Assembly (NCBI GenBank): GCA_000149265.1
Contig: CH003265.1
Coordinates: 116,536 to 180,535 of the forward strand
Reading direction: 5' to 3'
Length of the DNA: 64,000 nt
Source: Ciona savignyi
Taxonomy: Eukaryota > Chordata > Ascidiacea > Phlebobranchia > Cionidae
The notes under the pieces are model-generated. The model saw nothing but the letters and a program-made list of their open reading frames with translations, searched no databases and was not told where the DNA came from. A program made the translations under genes and the position numbers. Positions 33,415 to 46,100 of this stretch are shown piece after piece; the first letter of the stretch is position 1, and every line of letters starts with the position of its first letter.

Positions 33415-36400
33415 TTATTGTGCCATTTCATTTCTCCAAGTATCCATGACTTGTTTGAATTTATCAAGGGCAGCAATGACATCACTTTTCTTAATTTGAT
33501 AATAGAACACTGCGCGTACTTTGTAGCCTCCGAAGTGGCACATTTTGACACTTACTCTTGCGCCACCTGATGGCTCATCCATTCTAGAAATAAACTTTTG
33601 CGCCACTGTGCGGCCGTTCGTAGTCGGCAGTTCAGAGTTGAGTTCAAACATAAACAGATTTGTCGTGACAAGCGAAATGTCCACTTTTACCAGATCAGGT
33701 GCAGCATCCATCATACCTGAAATGACACGCATAATACAATTCATGTTTAGTTTACGCCAAAAGGACATACTTTCGAAGTCTACATATTATGCGTTTTAAG
33801 CAGTAAGGATAATCATGTTTGTTTTTATATTGCAGTGTATTGTTGAGCTTGACGTCTTTTTAGTTTTAGTATAAACTTTAAATCTATGGGGCTAAGGCGA
33901 CTTTTACAAGGCACATTGCACACACAACAAGCAATAAAACACACAACGAAAGTTTTTGTTCAACCATTTTATTCATGCGTGGTTCAGAAAACTTCCGCTT
34001 CTGTAAATTTCACATCATTCGATTAATTATGCGACAAGCTACCAGTAGGATTAGCTGGGTGGACAAAAATAATGCTTTTCTCTATTCAACACTTCTTTTT
34101 ACGTCATTGAAATTCACAGAGACGGCTAACAATTTAAAGGGTGAACGCTATATTTGATTTTTCAGGCCCAAAGCCGCTCGGGTTCAATAACAGGTCCGAT
34201 TTGATAGAACATACCTTTAGCGAAGTGCCTCGCGTTTTCATGGTCCATATGGACTTGCTTGCTGATAACGTTAAGAGATATGATCCCAGCAGCCGCAAGG
34301 ATACCAGCTTGGCGCCAGCCCCCGCCTAACACCTTTCTAACTCGCCTGGCTTTCGATATAAACTCCTTGCTCCCAACAATAAGAGAACCAACCGGTGCAC
34401 ACAAACCCTGCGGAATGATACAAGCGTTTATAGTACAGAATTTTATTCAAAAAAAATGGTTAATCGTATTAATTTATATAGGACTAAAAGAATTACATTC
34501 ACATTTGTATCCACACGGTCAAAAACTGCATGTATACAATAGGGCTAAGGGTCAGATTTCTCCGGTCAATTAGCTCAATTAGTATAGGTCTACAAGCGCC
34601 AAACATGTTGTGCGAGGTATTTTGTCGATAGCCCCTTTAGTAAAGCCGTCTTATGTTTTTGCGAAGTGTTCTGCGGATTGGCTTAGTTAAGTTCCTTGTC
34701 CACTTGTCCATTGCATTTTTAAGTGTATGATTACTCCATATACCGGGACGTAATTTTCGTGTTGCTAAAAATAAAGTGAGAGTGACTGATTTGTTAATTC
34801 TCCACTTGTATTTAAGTAACATCATAAAATATCACAATAATCTTTTTAATGGATTTTTTAATTTATAAATAGATGCGAAAGCGAACTAACCATACCTTGG
34901 ACAGACAAATATTTGCTGTGTCAACAAACTTTGTAATTTCCTTTGGGGAAACCCCCAATACAGTTGCAGCATTGAATATTCGAGCTCCGTCTAAATGAAC
35001 AGGAATACCCAATTCGGTAGCTACTTTCCGAAGCTGCGAAAAATCGTTGTGACTCTTTTTAACACATTTTTATAGGAACCGAGAGAGTCGCTATGCTTAA
35101 ATTGAAAACTTTTATAGGTTAGTGACTTGACCATATTTTTTTATATATTTACTACAAAAATATAAAGTTGATTATTTTATTCAAACAGTTTAAAAAAAAC
35201 ATCAGTTCCATGCGCATTGGGCAAATACGGTGCCTTGACTGGGCAATACGGTGCCTTGACGCAGGGCGGTTTAACGGGTTCAACAAAAATCGGTAGAAAT
35301 ATCTTTATTGTTCATCCGATATAATAACCCTGTTAATTCAACTGTCCTCACAAAATAATCTAACGACTGTTCGTTTGTAGCACCAGCTACGTTTTTCGCC
35401 CTGGGTTAAACCCAAGTATCTCATATCACAAACAAACCACCTCTTCCATGAAGCTTAACGAAATCACTTTTCCTTCGATCGGGTTTTCGATCGAAACTAG
35501 CGAGGTAGGGGCCCGATGCACATCTTCACTCGTTTGGTATTTCGCCCTAAGTTCGCTTAAGTCGAACGTCCCATCCCGTAAATTTCGTAACGACTTGGGG
35601 TGAACTCCTGCAATCTGGAATCAAAAATAGTAAAAATAAATGATGAATCATCCAAGCCAAATGGCTTCTATTGTCTAAAAGTTAGGAGAACACCCCAAGT
35701 CGTCCATGGCTTCTTTTCTTTGTGTGATTAAAAAATGTAGACTGAAATAGTTATATATGTTTTTTTGTGTGATTTTTATTCTATGCGTATTCAAACACCT
35801 ATAAACCGCAAATTGCTATCGCTTATCACAAACAGTCGCCATATAATAAAGTTGCACTTTGCGATGCCCTCCCTATACAGACGAGTTATACTGCTTAATC
35901 CCCTCTGCTTTTCCGTCACGCCCATTTTAAAAGGCGACATAACAACAAGTTTACATTAAGGGCATTAGGCGCTAGACTAGTAAAAATAAGCAAATGTATT
36001 AATCGTGTCGATACCTGCGCTATTCCTCCTTGCTCGAACCTCTTTATGTGGGACTGTTCGCCCAGTAAGACTTCGCATCCACGTTGCCAGCAATGACACA
36101 TCACACTGATCAGGTTTCCCATTGTTCCAGATGGAACAAACAATGCATCTTCCTTTCCAAATACTTCGGCCGCCATTACCTGCAGTTCTGTAACATGAAA
36201 TATAGTATGTTTAAGCAGCCTAAAGGACTTCGGAATCTCACAACAAAAAATAGGTGTATTAGTGTTAGGAGACTACATACGAGTGATGTACAGTTCCGCT
36301 TCTTGCAAGTGTAATCAGTAACTGACACCGCGTAGTGTAACGATGGAGCCCATAATTCGGCTGACCGTCTACGTTTTAACAGACTGAGAAAACTGACCGT

Positions 36401-36559
36401 TTTAATTTATGCATACACTGTAAGCCTACCGTTTACCGTCGGGTCTTCTCCATAAACATCGTCACCGACTTCAGCTACTGCCATAGCCTTTCGCATCGCA
36501 TCTGTCGGCTTCGATAACGTGTCACTTCTTAGATCTATTGTTACTACACCGCGTTTCAT
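33415..36559 (-). CDS. tha1: Low-specificity L-threonine aldolase (PLP enzyme), 6 exons
   Basis: Minus-strand exons: 36430-36559, 36015-36187, 35441-35614, 34896-35033, 34215-34407, 33415-33716; GT-AG, in phase, 369 residues, a normal family length. The enzyme splits L-threonine or L-allo-threonine into glycine and acetaldehyde using pyridoxal phosphate. Visible landmarks: [18 protein letters not shown] at the N-terminus, [32 protein letters not shown], the EQSHI histidine, [12 protein letters not shown] (Asp174 and Arg177) and [12 protein letters not shown], where Lys205, the last codon of exon 4, is the expected Schiff-base lysine. The usual ENTHN-type motif reads [10 protein letters not shown] here, a divergent version. 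Exon 1 opens directly at [10 protein letters not shown], with no presequence, suggesting a cytosolic protein. Confidence 0.93.
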
Positions 36560-37274
36560 CTTGCTTTTTTAATTTTTTTAAATCTTGCTGGATTTGTACA
36601 GAAAGAGCCACCTACCAAGTTATTCAATTGTGCTGCTTATAACCACTTTTGCTGACTCGCTGCAGTGAAATACCATGGTTGGTTAATGTATAACCAACAA
36701 CAATTACTGAATTCGGGAAGTTGTTCAACTTAAGCCATATCTAGTCTGTTCTGCTAGTAAAGTTGGACAAATATCAAGGAAGGAAATTGGACACTAAAAG
36801 GATGAAAACTAAACTGACTTTAACTAGCGCTAGGCCTAACCCTTACTTTAATCTCAGCCATAACATTTGCCTTTACGCCACTGCACATTATTTTCCGTGA
36901 GTAGTTTACTTTTTATTTCATGTCCTTTTAGTTTTACCGTTAAGGTTGAGTTGGAATGTGGTGTCAATCTAATTCTGTCGGGCAGCCATTGTTGTATCGG
37001 ATGACAATGCTTCGCTGTAATGTATAGTTCACGCGCTACTTGAAATGATTGCAATAAAGTTGTTTATTTAGACGAATGCTCGTGTGTTAACGTCCACTAC
37101 GTCTTTTACACCCGAGGACTTTACACTAAACATTTATCAAAAGTAAAGTTCAGCAGTCAATAAATAGCTTAATGTTTGCGCAAAGCCCTAGCTGATAAGT
37201 TACGGTATCGAAACCCACTGGCAGTATGTTGGTTTGGTCCCAAGATAGATATATCCCACCGTCCGACCGGTTAG
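36560..37274. other. Upstream of threonine aldolase, no gene seen
   Basis: Presumed promoter and 5' UTR of the minus-strand aldolase gene near 36560. The rest is AT-rich with no recognisable domain or repeat. Confidence 0.4.
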
Positions 37275-37535
37275 TCCGGCGGTTTACTGCGAAGCCTTTT
37301 AACCGAAAGTTTTCAGATTCTGAACTGGTCGCTAACTAGTCTGTTGTATCCTTGGGCAAGGCACTTAACGGAAATTGGGTTCCACCAAATTGAAGAAACG
37401 TGTGAATCGCACACAACACACTGCAATAGCCCCGATAACATGACGATGAGCGCGAAGTGATCTGACAATTGCCCGTGTGGTAAACCCCTTGGCTTTCCCA
37501 TTCACGGGGATAAACATGAATATCCTATCCTATCC
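37275..37535 (+). repeat. SINE family A with (TATCC)n tail
   Basis: TCCTTGGGCAAGGCACTTAA, ACACAACACACTGCAATAGC, a GGCTTTCCCATTCACGGGG motif and tail ATATCCTATCCTATCC mark the complete 3' end. The tRNA-like head (GTTAGTCCGGCGG...) is diverged. Confidence 0.85.
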
Positions 37536-37612
37536 TATATCATTTAGATGAAAGTTACGAGCTCATATAGTGGATTATTTCTGTAAACAATACCTAGCAA
37601 TGTCCATCGTAT

Positions 37613-37777
37613 TTAACAATCTAAAATATCTTCGGCCAACGAAATCTCAGTACTAGATATTCCGGATAAACGTGCTATATCAGGATACCCGTGCCGTGCT
37701 ATAACGCATCTTCCTTTTACCTCCTCCATGTATACCACGAGTATTTTTACTGTCTCAATTAGGTCTCCTAGATGTCG
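37613..37777 (-). CDS. Possible terminal exon of an unidentified minus-strand gene
   Basis: After a TTTAG acceptor at 37778-37782, the minus strand reads 54 codons to a stop with ordered, protein-like composition (GDLIETVKILVVYMEEV, then KGRCVIARHGYPDIARL and SGISSTEISLAEDIL). A short upstream candidate exon lies at about 37955-38003 (CNHSTSWRRCQISAK) with a GTGAG donor, in compatible phase. I do not recognise the protein and found no first exon or poly(A) signal to confirm it. It may be chance. Confidence 0.25.
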   Translation of the reverse strand, partial: RHLGDLIETVKILVVYMEEVKGRCVIARHGYPDIARLSGISSTEISLAEDILDC

Positions 37778-39699
37778 CTAAAGAGCAGCTATTTCAGATG
37801 TTGTTACGAATCGAGCGGTATTCTATGTTTGGCCTATCCGCATGGAGTTTACCAGGGTGTTTAAGGGATTTCGGTATAATTTGATAAAATGTCTCATCCT
37901 TTACCATTATGTGGCTTGCTTGTCGCAATGTTGATGATATAATTGCCGTCTCACCTTTGCACTAATTTGACAGCGACGCCAGCTAGTTGAATGATTACAC
38001 CCACTGCGACAGTATTAACAAAGACGGTGTCGCCAAGCTAACATTTTAATGAATATACAGATGACCTATTGTTCACAGCTAAGTTTTATTGGTTCTTTTG
38101 GCTAGCATTTTAAAACAATTGTTTTTCCCAAACAGTTTAAACATCCCGACAGCGAAGATATTAAATTGTCACTTTACATCGATGATAACCGGTACCTTTC
38201 GGAAATAGCCACATGCTGTTAATTACCTTATTAAAATAGTGTCCATCATTAATGTGCTAATAAACGTAGAACATCGAAATAAACTTAAACCTTTGAAATT
38301 AACTAGAGCAAAATCTACGAAAATGAGTAAAAATTACAACAATTATGCTATTAGGTCCAATTTAAAAACTGAGAGTTGTTTTACCATGTTTAAAAAACCG
38401 TGAATTGTTTCCGTCTAGCGTCTAAAGCGCTAAAGATTTTTAGTGGCTGGCCAATCTTGTCAAGTGTCCGTCCCTGTTTTGACTTGCATCGCCTGCCTTC
38501 GTTTCCGTGCACAACTGTGAAGCCGCTAAGTTTCGATCGTTTGAAGTGGTCGCCACTCACGCCAATGTGTACAACATATACACTACTTTCAAAGCTCCGA
38601 CGCACGCCTGACGCATTCCTTTTTGAATGTCGACTCTTTCGCCAATTTTCAGTTTCCCGGTGCAAGGAAAGCAACGAAACAACAACATTGCCAATTCATT
38701 TGTGCAACTATGACGTCGATGCATTTGCGGTATCGATTAGAATAAGCGGTGGTTTGCTGTGGCAGGTGCGTTCGTGGTGAATTTAAACTGGGAAACTAAG
38801 TTGATTGTAGGCATGAACAGATGTTTGCTGATCACACCTATGTATTTGCACACTTAGCCGTGCCAATATAGCGCATTTGCAATGAGATATATTTAGTCCG
38901 GCACAGGTATTGTAAATTGGAAAAGTGGCTTGTTTTCATTTGATGCTTTGGGCGCCTTAATCTATAAGGTAAACATAGTTTAACAGATCGATATACGTGA
39001 TTTAAGTATCTTTCCATTAAATTAGGTACGTAGGAATAAAACTAGATAGAAGTTACCTAACGCCTAATCTGGTAATGCATCCCGTTGCACTTTAACTCGT
39101 ATAATGTAATACGTCGTTTGGGCGAAACGAGTAGTCGTTATCTTTAGTGTCGAGCGTTGGTGCTTATAAGGAACATATCTGACTTAAATTACTCACCGCT
39201 TAATTAGCAATCCTGCTGTAAGACTGTCAGCGGACACAGACTACTGAAGTTCATACAGAGTATATGGCGGCCATCTGGCTATTGGTTGAGGTTTTGTGTA
39301 AACATAGTTAATTTGAAACCGAACGTTTGCTGGCCAGGTGAGACATGTTGTATTACAAACGGCACAGGTGCAGCATCGACTCGGTTGGTCCGGTGCCGTC
39401 AGGTATAGAAGAGACTCCTTGAGACGTTCGGTGTCCAGTTCTGAACGCCTCACCAACACCTGGAATTTCTAATTTTCTGTTATAAGAATTTAATGAAATC
39501 GCTCCTGGTTTGAGATGTCTACAAGGTCTTGGGTTGGAGAAAAAAATAAGGACAAGCTGGACAGATAGAGTTTTTAATTAACACAGTGTAATCCCATGAT
39601 AGGCAGTGATTACAACCAGTATTCCAAAGTTCTCCGTAAAAAGTTAAGTGTCCACTGACACGAATATACAGCGGAATTTTGTAATTAGCAGCAATAGCA
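37778..39699. other. Intergenic, no confident gene
   Basis: Opposed overlapping frames at 38390-38780 have moderately GC-rich composition but no recognisable domain or splice partners. Nothing else was assigned. Confidence 0.35.
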
Positions 39700-40100
39700 C
39701 CCGTTGAACTAATGACAAGTCGCGCAAGCTGACCGTCCGCGAATTCGGGCTCGCGCATTTGAAACTTCTTTTATGGAATAATCCGTGACAAGGCGCCGTT
39801 CGCGCAGATTTCCGCGGGGAGAAAGTTAGAAATTAGATGCTCGGCAAAGCATGACGGGCAAAGCGAAGACTGTTCAATTATTTCTATGAGGTTTTTCGCG
39901 TGGCGACTGCGACCGAGACAGATCCGCCGTGCGCGTAATCAGAGTCGGGATATACTCAACAAATAACGTTTTACGATTTGAGTGTATAGGCTAGGCCTGT
40001 TTTGCTTCAATAGGAACTGCGAGATTGAATTCGAACTCACAAGTGAAAAGTAAAGCTCATACGCGATTAACTATGGGAGCTAGCTTCCAGAGAACTTGAC
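39700..40100 (+). promoter_or_regulatory. CpG-rich segment upstream of the SMOC-like gene
   Basis: Local enrichment in CG (for example GTCCGCGAATTCGGGCTCGC near 39735, and CGCGGGGAG near 39815) contrasts with the AT-rich surroundings and lies just before the signal-peptide exon at 40101. It is probably promoter plus 5' UTR; no defined core element is identified. Confidence 0.35.
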
Positions 40101-43100
40101 ATGGAAAGGACGATTTTAATCCTGTTTCTCGTGGCGACAACTTTTGCAACCTGCTACGGAACCCCGACTGTCACCGGGAACCCGCGTACCCGCGTCACTA
40201 TAAAACAGGTTGGTAGATCACTTATTAATTTGTTTTGATTAATTTTGTTTTTAACTTAAATAAAACATTGAATGAGTTTAAGCAAATCGCAAACATATCG
40301 CATTAAGGCAAATTCCTTTTGTCAATCAATCATTATTCAGCGAGTGTCAGTATAGGCGGGATGGTTTATACTCTTTAAAGCATCTTAACAAATTGCTCTT
40401 TCTACTTGCTTTTTGTTCATCACCGTTGTACAATACCGTGCGTTTCTCGATTTTTCGGTTTTGGTTTTTCCCGCACATCGTATATTGGTCGGACTACTTT
40501 TAAGTATCCTGTTAACCAACAATTACTAACTCATGGAGGTCATGAGACGGTGTTGCCGCAGGTTATTAAAAACCGCTTGTTTTGCCTGATTTTGGCCGCC
40601 TTATTTCCCGCAGAAAATCGACGACAAGTTTTTGAACCTTTTAAATTGTACTAACACTTTAACAATAAGTTTAAAGGGTGTGCGTTTGAATTGTCTTTGA
40701 AAAGTTATCTGCGGCAAATACACAGCTGTGTTTATTGGTGCCTGTCTGCCCAGCGCAGAGTATCGAAAATTCCCGAAGATTAACGCCCTCAGTATATACG
40801 TGAATAGATGTTTCCCATGATAAGTCATTTAACAAAGTACAATTTAGCTCAAACTACTGCACAGCGCTTAGAAAATAAAAAATAATTTTAAACCAGAATT
40901 TTTGTGAATACGTTCATACGTCCATGATTAGGATTTTTGTCAAAATTAGATTTTATTTGAACAACTGGCGACAAATCACGAGCGATGAGATGTGGTTAAC
41001 TCTGCTGTCGTGGTTAATATCTTTATACACGTGTGCCGCACGTCTCGTATAGGTAATGAATTATATTTATCAAAAATAATCAAGTTTGCTTGTTGTAAAT
41101 GTTATCTAACCTTTGGCCACGCGCTTTGTCTCCGTCGCGTGACAGTGGAGGTCAGACTCGACAAATGTAAACAGTAGATCGTTTAGTGTTTTCACTGCCT
41201 TTGTCATGGTGTCGCTACTATCGGCGTCTGTCGTTTTTATCGGCGGGAATTTGAAAGATCGAGGCCGGCGTCCACGTCTTCCGTTCACCGGACGCTGGAA
41301 ACTGTACAACGTCACCCCCTGACGAGGTGCCAAATACTTGACGTAATCAGTTTTACTCGCGGTTTTGTTTGTTTTGGTGGAATCTTTGGATGTTTCACGC
41401 TCGACTGTGCACTTGGTGGAGCGGAACCGTTGAATATTTCATTAAGCAAGATCGGTTCCAAGTTTTCCGCTACTCAAGCGAACGGCAAGGCAATTCGTTT
41501 ATTTAGCACACCTTATCTTGACTAATCCTTGGCCCTCAACCGAGCACTTGCAGAAATTACTTCCACGCATCAAAATATGTTTGTGGTGCCCGTTTATCTG
41601 ATAAAAAAACGTCTTCGCCAGCCAAATGTACGTCGTGCAGTAAAAATCGGCCAAGAATTGCTCGATTCCAAAATATTTTATGTCGATATTTGTAATAACA
41701 AGTATTACCCATGATGTATAACAGCGAACCACAGGCGGCACAAACGGACGAATATCTCCATTTACCCGCTTCAATGCGAAAAAAGTACATATGTGGCCTT
41801 TTTAAAATACCGTAACTTTAACGAGCAAAAAGATAATGAAATAAATAACAAAGCTAGCCGGCCCTGACATTGAAGGTATATCCATCAACATCACGTGAAA
41901 AAACAAGAAACTAATGTTGGAATAATTCTCAAAACGGAGCCACTCCAGACGCCTATGCTCGCCGCGTCTGCCCATGTTGACGCCAAACTTCAATCATTCT
42001 TCGTTTTACGCTGTTACTTATTTAAAGAGAAATACACATTTCACAATTGAACGTGTTCTTGTACCTTAATAGATTTGCGCCAATGTGTCGTTGTTCACCT
42101 ATTTTTAAAATAAAATTCCTAGCTTGATTTTTTTATTCCAGAGTATCGAGGGACCAATCCATTAAACTGTGCGAAATTCGTAAAAAATAAATAATTTTAC
42201 AACTTCGCACATGCGATTCTCTACATAACAAATGAGTCCAGTAAATAATGTTAGCATATAAAGTATGTATCATTAAAAGCACCTTAGTATCGTTTCGCTT
42301 TAATCATAAAACGCTAATTTAATTTCGTGTATTCTGCCTTTCGAAATCACCGTAACCTCAGATGTGGTTTGGTGTACAATAGTATCGGCGTTTATCGAAA
42401 ATTCCATATATAGGTTTAAAGACGATAGAAACGATAGTAAAAATGCAAAATCAGTGCACACAAATAGCATGCGGACATGTTATTAGGTGTAACCCGACAC
42501 AAGATGTTATGGTGCGCCTTGCCTTCCTGACAAATCACCGCAAATCCTATCACAAGTGATCTTCCACTCGTAAGCCAGAACGACAGCCAGATATATTCTC
42601 GATAGCCACCGAAATTGCTAGACAGACTAATAACGCGATATGTTCAGGGTTTTTCTAGATTCCGTCACGTCCGAGCAGTCGATATTCAAATTCCGGGTTG
42701 TATTTGCACATTTAATTTAAACCTTATAAAAAATGTGTTAGGTTCTGAACGCCACAGTAAAAATTCGACACGATATTTTCCTTGGACCGCAAATGTAAAA
42801 ATGGAGTATGTGTACGTGACACGTATTACAACATTTCCGAAATCGGATTAAGCTGAAAAGTTGTCGCGGAAAATGACGGAATAAGAAATGTCAATGTTTA
42901 TGGGAGATGAAACAGTCGTGTCGGGTTGTAAGACCATGTCACACAGCTGCTTTATTCTCTAGAAGTGGTGAAACGGCTTACTTGAAAATGCTCATTTGAA
43001 AGAATGACGCATATAATCATGAATAGCAAATCCCCGTTGATAGCACTTGTAGTATGACATCACTCAGTCTGTATAGGGCGCCTGAAACAAGACTTTAACA

Positions 43101-46100
43101 ATTCAAGCAAATCCAAGTTGTCTCTGCATCAATTCGATAAGTTTCCTAGTTAAAGGAGCGGTTTCCTTATCCGCGGACCTCCCAGTATAGCTCCTCGCAC
43201 GCGAGTGAAAAAGTTACCATAACAAAACGAAGGGCAACAACAACAGAACCAAGGTACTTTGAACTCCCTGTGTAAAACTATGTAGCGCTCATCAAACGAA
43301 GTTTTAATGAAATGCAAACAGACGTCCTGACGTTCAAATAATGAACAACCCGATATGAATTATGCGGTAAATCAAACTTAGCATACCAACTTTTCCACGG
43401 CTCCAATAGACAATAGTGCTGATTCGTTGAAAAGTGATGCTTGATATAATTTTTTTTAATTTTTTTTCATTGCACATCCTCTTCATAAATTAAAAAGTCA
43501 AATGCTTATGTTTGGTGTCCTTTGAAACCGCCTAAAACCACAAAAAAACTCTTCCTCTATGCAAACTTATCAAACTGGAAGAAATCTTTTACTTTTAGCA
43601 TAAATTTGTACCCAGAATATAAAGTAACAAACAGCCTTACACTATTACATTAAGAAACATTTAAAGATGCTTAAAGCAACAACTCTATAAGACTCAATTT
43701 AATTTAACTTTTATTATTTTGCAGCCGAATTTCCTGAGCGACCGCCCAGAATGCGAGTTCGCTTGCGGCGGAAGCCGGAAACGGAAATATTGCGGAAGTG
43801 ACGGAACAACATTTCGCAATTCTTGCCAAGTGAAGAAAGCAAAATGTTACGATCCTTTACTTAAAGTAAAGCGTGGAAAGTGTAAAGGTAGTAAGTCTTT
43901 ATAAAAATGTGTATATGAATTCCTTCCAAATCCCCGCTAAGGCCGCGTGCCGCTCTACTCAAAATGGCACCTGTCCCGTCCCGTAAACCGGATTTATACG
44001 ATTCAAGAAAGATAACCAAACCAAGTTGAATAGTTCACTACCAGTATATATTACCGGCATTTGGATGTAGGAATGTAACACTGTTCACTTCTGCACGACA
44101 ACGCATTTGTTCTAATAAAGAATAATGCGATCCGCTGTTTAAACAAACGTTAAATAAGCTGTTACAGTCTCAACCGTCGACGTTACCCGTATTTTTGTAG
44201 CCGTAAACTTCAACGACGGTCTGGTATTTACAGAGCCATGTATCTATCTTACTTTGGATAGTGTAAACATATGATTTGTCATTCTTTGCGCCCTGCGGAT
44301 GAAAGACTTCATAGGAATGCGATCTTTGTTTTCTACACAGAAATTGCTGTCCGGTTGCTGGTGTATTTATACCAGAAAATTTCCAATGCTCATAAATATT
44401 CGTGATTTCGGTAAGGTCGTGTGGCCAAATGTTACGCGACCGATACATATACCGACTCTTATACAAAAAAAAACAGTCCTAGTGACAAGCCCATCATGGA
44501 TTCGGAACTTGGCACAGTAAAAAAATATATATATTCGTGATTTCAACGGTTGTGTGTCCGAATGGTTAGCCCGACCGATTCGTATACAATTTTCATAAAA
44601 ACAATCTTAGTGACGAGCCGTTATGCTTTTAAAACCAAGCCGTTAAAAAAATAGTCAAATTGTTTTTACAAAAAAGCAATTTCTCCTATTTCTATTCAAA
44701 AGCAGGCAGATAGCAATATAACGTATATGATAGTGGGTGGATTTGAAAACAACTATTTGATGTATTTTCCCAGCGAAAGATGTCTGCTCCCAGGCAAGGA
44801 CACACGCAATACTTTCGCCATACGCCCGCTATCTACCGCTGTGCACCAGTGATGGCCGGTATGCACCCCACCAATGCTACGACACTCCTCCATATTGTGT
44901 GTGCCTTGATCCGGAGGGCAAAATGATACCTGGCAGCGCCCACAGGCACGACCAGTCCGATTGCCCGCCCATCGAAGGTAAGTTTAAGTACATAACACGC
45001 ACGGTTTGCTCATCACGGCCCTAATTCAACCGATTCTTCACAGCTTACTGTTAGAAACTTCGCTAAACTCTGCTTGGGTGTATGGTCGTGGCTTTGACTC
45101 CTTGTTTACAACAATGCGCCAATGCGTAGTCTGCGTTAAATGTTCTGTGTAATTTCTGTCCGCAATTCTAGTTATTCGTTCCCGGCAATTGTTGAATCTA
45201 TTTGCTATCGCCGCTGCTCATTAATCAACCACTGCGGTTTACTACTTTACCACCGAAAGTAAAGTACTAAGCAATTAAATCTCTTTTGTTTAATCCGGAA
45301 CTATGCGTGACTATTGGCGGAAAGCGATTACATAGAATCGCGTCCGATTTTTCACTGGCGCCGTTGTCGAGCTGTCAGTTAGGTTCGGAGCGTGGAATCA
45401 ATTTGCCAAAAGCGCTTTCTCCAGGCCACAGTAATGTCGGGGTTTAACCAGCCCAGTAATTACACCGTCGGCTTCTTCGCCAGCAAAAGCATTCCGGAAA
45501 TTAACACCTTCCAGTTTCTCCCTCACAATGGATATTTTGTGGAAATGAGTGGCTCGGAATATATTGAAGGGCGTGGAGTGATAATTCTAGAACGAGATTG
45601 TCTGCAGTTGATGACACAGCTGCTCGGCCTGTATTATTAAAAGCACCTCCCCGATTCAAGTGCTGCCCGCGGTATTTTCATATATTTCCCTAAATTTAGT
45701 TTAGCCGTGCCACTGTGGTGGTCTTCCCCGACAAAATTTCCACCCAAAAAATGGCTGTGCATCACTGCCGGCGCATTTCGACGCGAAAACAAAACACAAC
45801 TCGATTTTTGCGGGTATGTCCATTGTGAGGCGCTAGTAGAACAGGTGGGAATCTCGCGACACACCTGGTAGCCGTCTTTTATTAAAACCGTCCAGACCAC
45901 TGTCAATAAAACTAAACGGCGTCCGAGCAAATCGAATTTCACTTGTACTCAAATCGAATGTAGAGGCTTCGTGGCATTTGTGCTTTCTATTTAATTACCT
46001 TATCACTCATGGTCAATGCCAATTACACCGCTTCTTAACTACCTAATCTTTAAAAATGGTTGTAATTTGCCCATTTTTTTTATTTTAAACAATGGAATCT

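Noticed and set aside
38390..38780. Overlapping 94- and 126-codon frames on both strands
   Set aside because: No recognisable domain, no signal or splice support; GC-richer text gives open frames by chance.
45392..45942. Opposed frames (82 and 101 codons) in SMOC-like intron 3
   Set aside because: No domain, no splice partners, and they lie inside a phase-compatible intron between thyroglobulin-1 and EC1.
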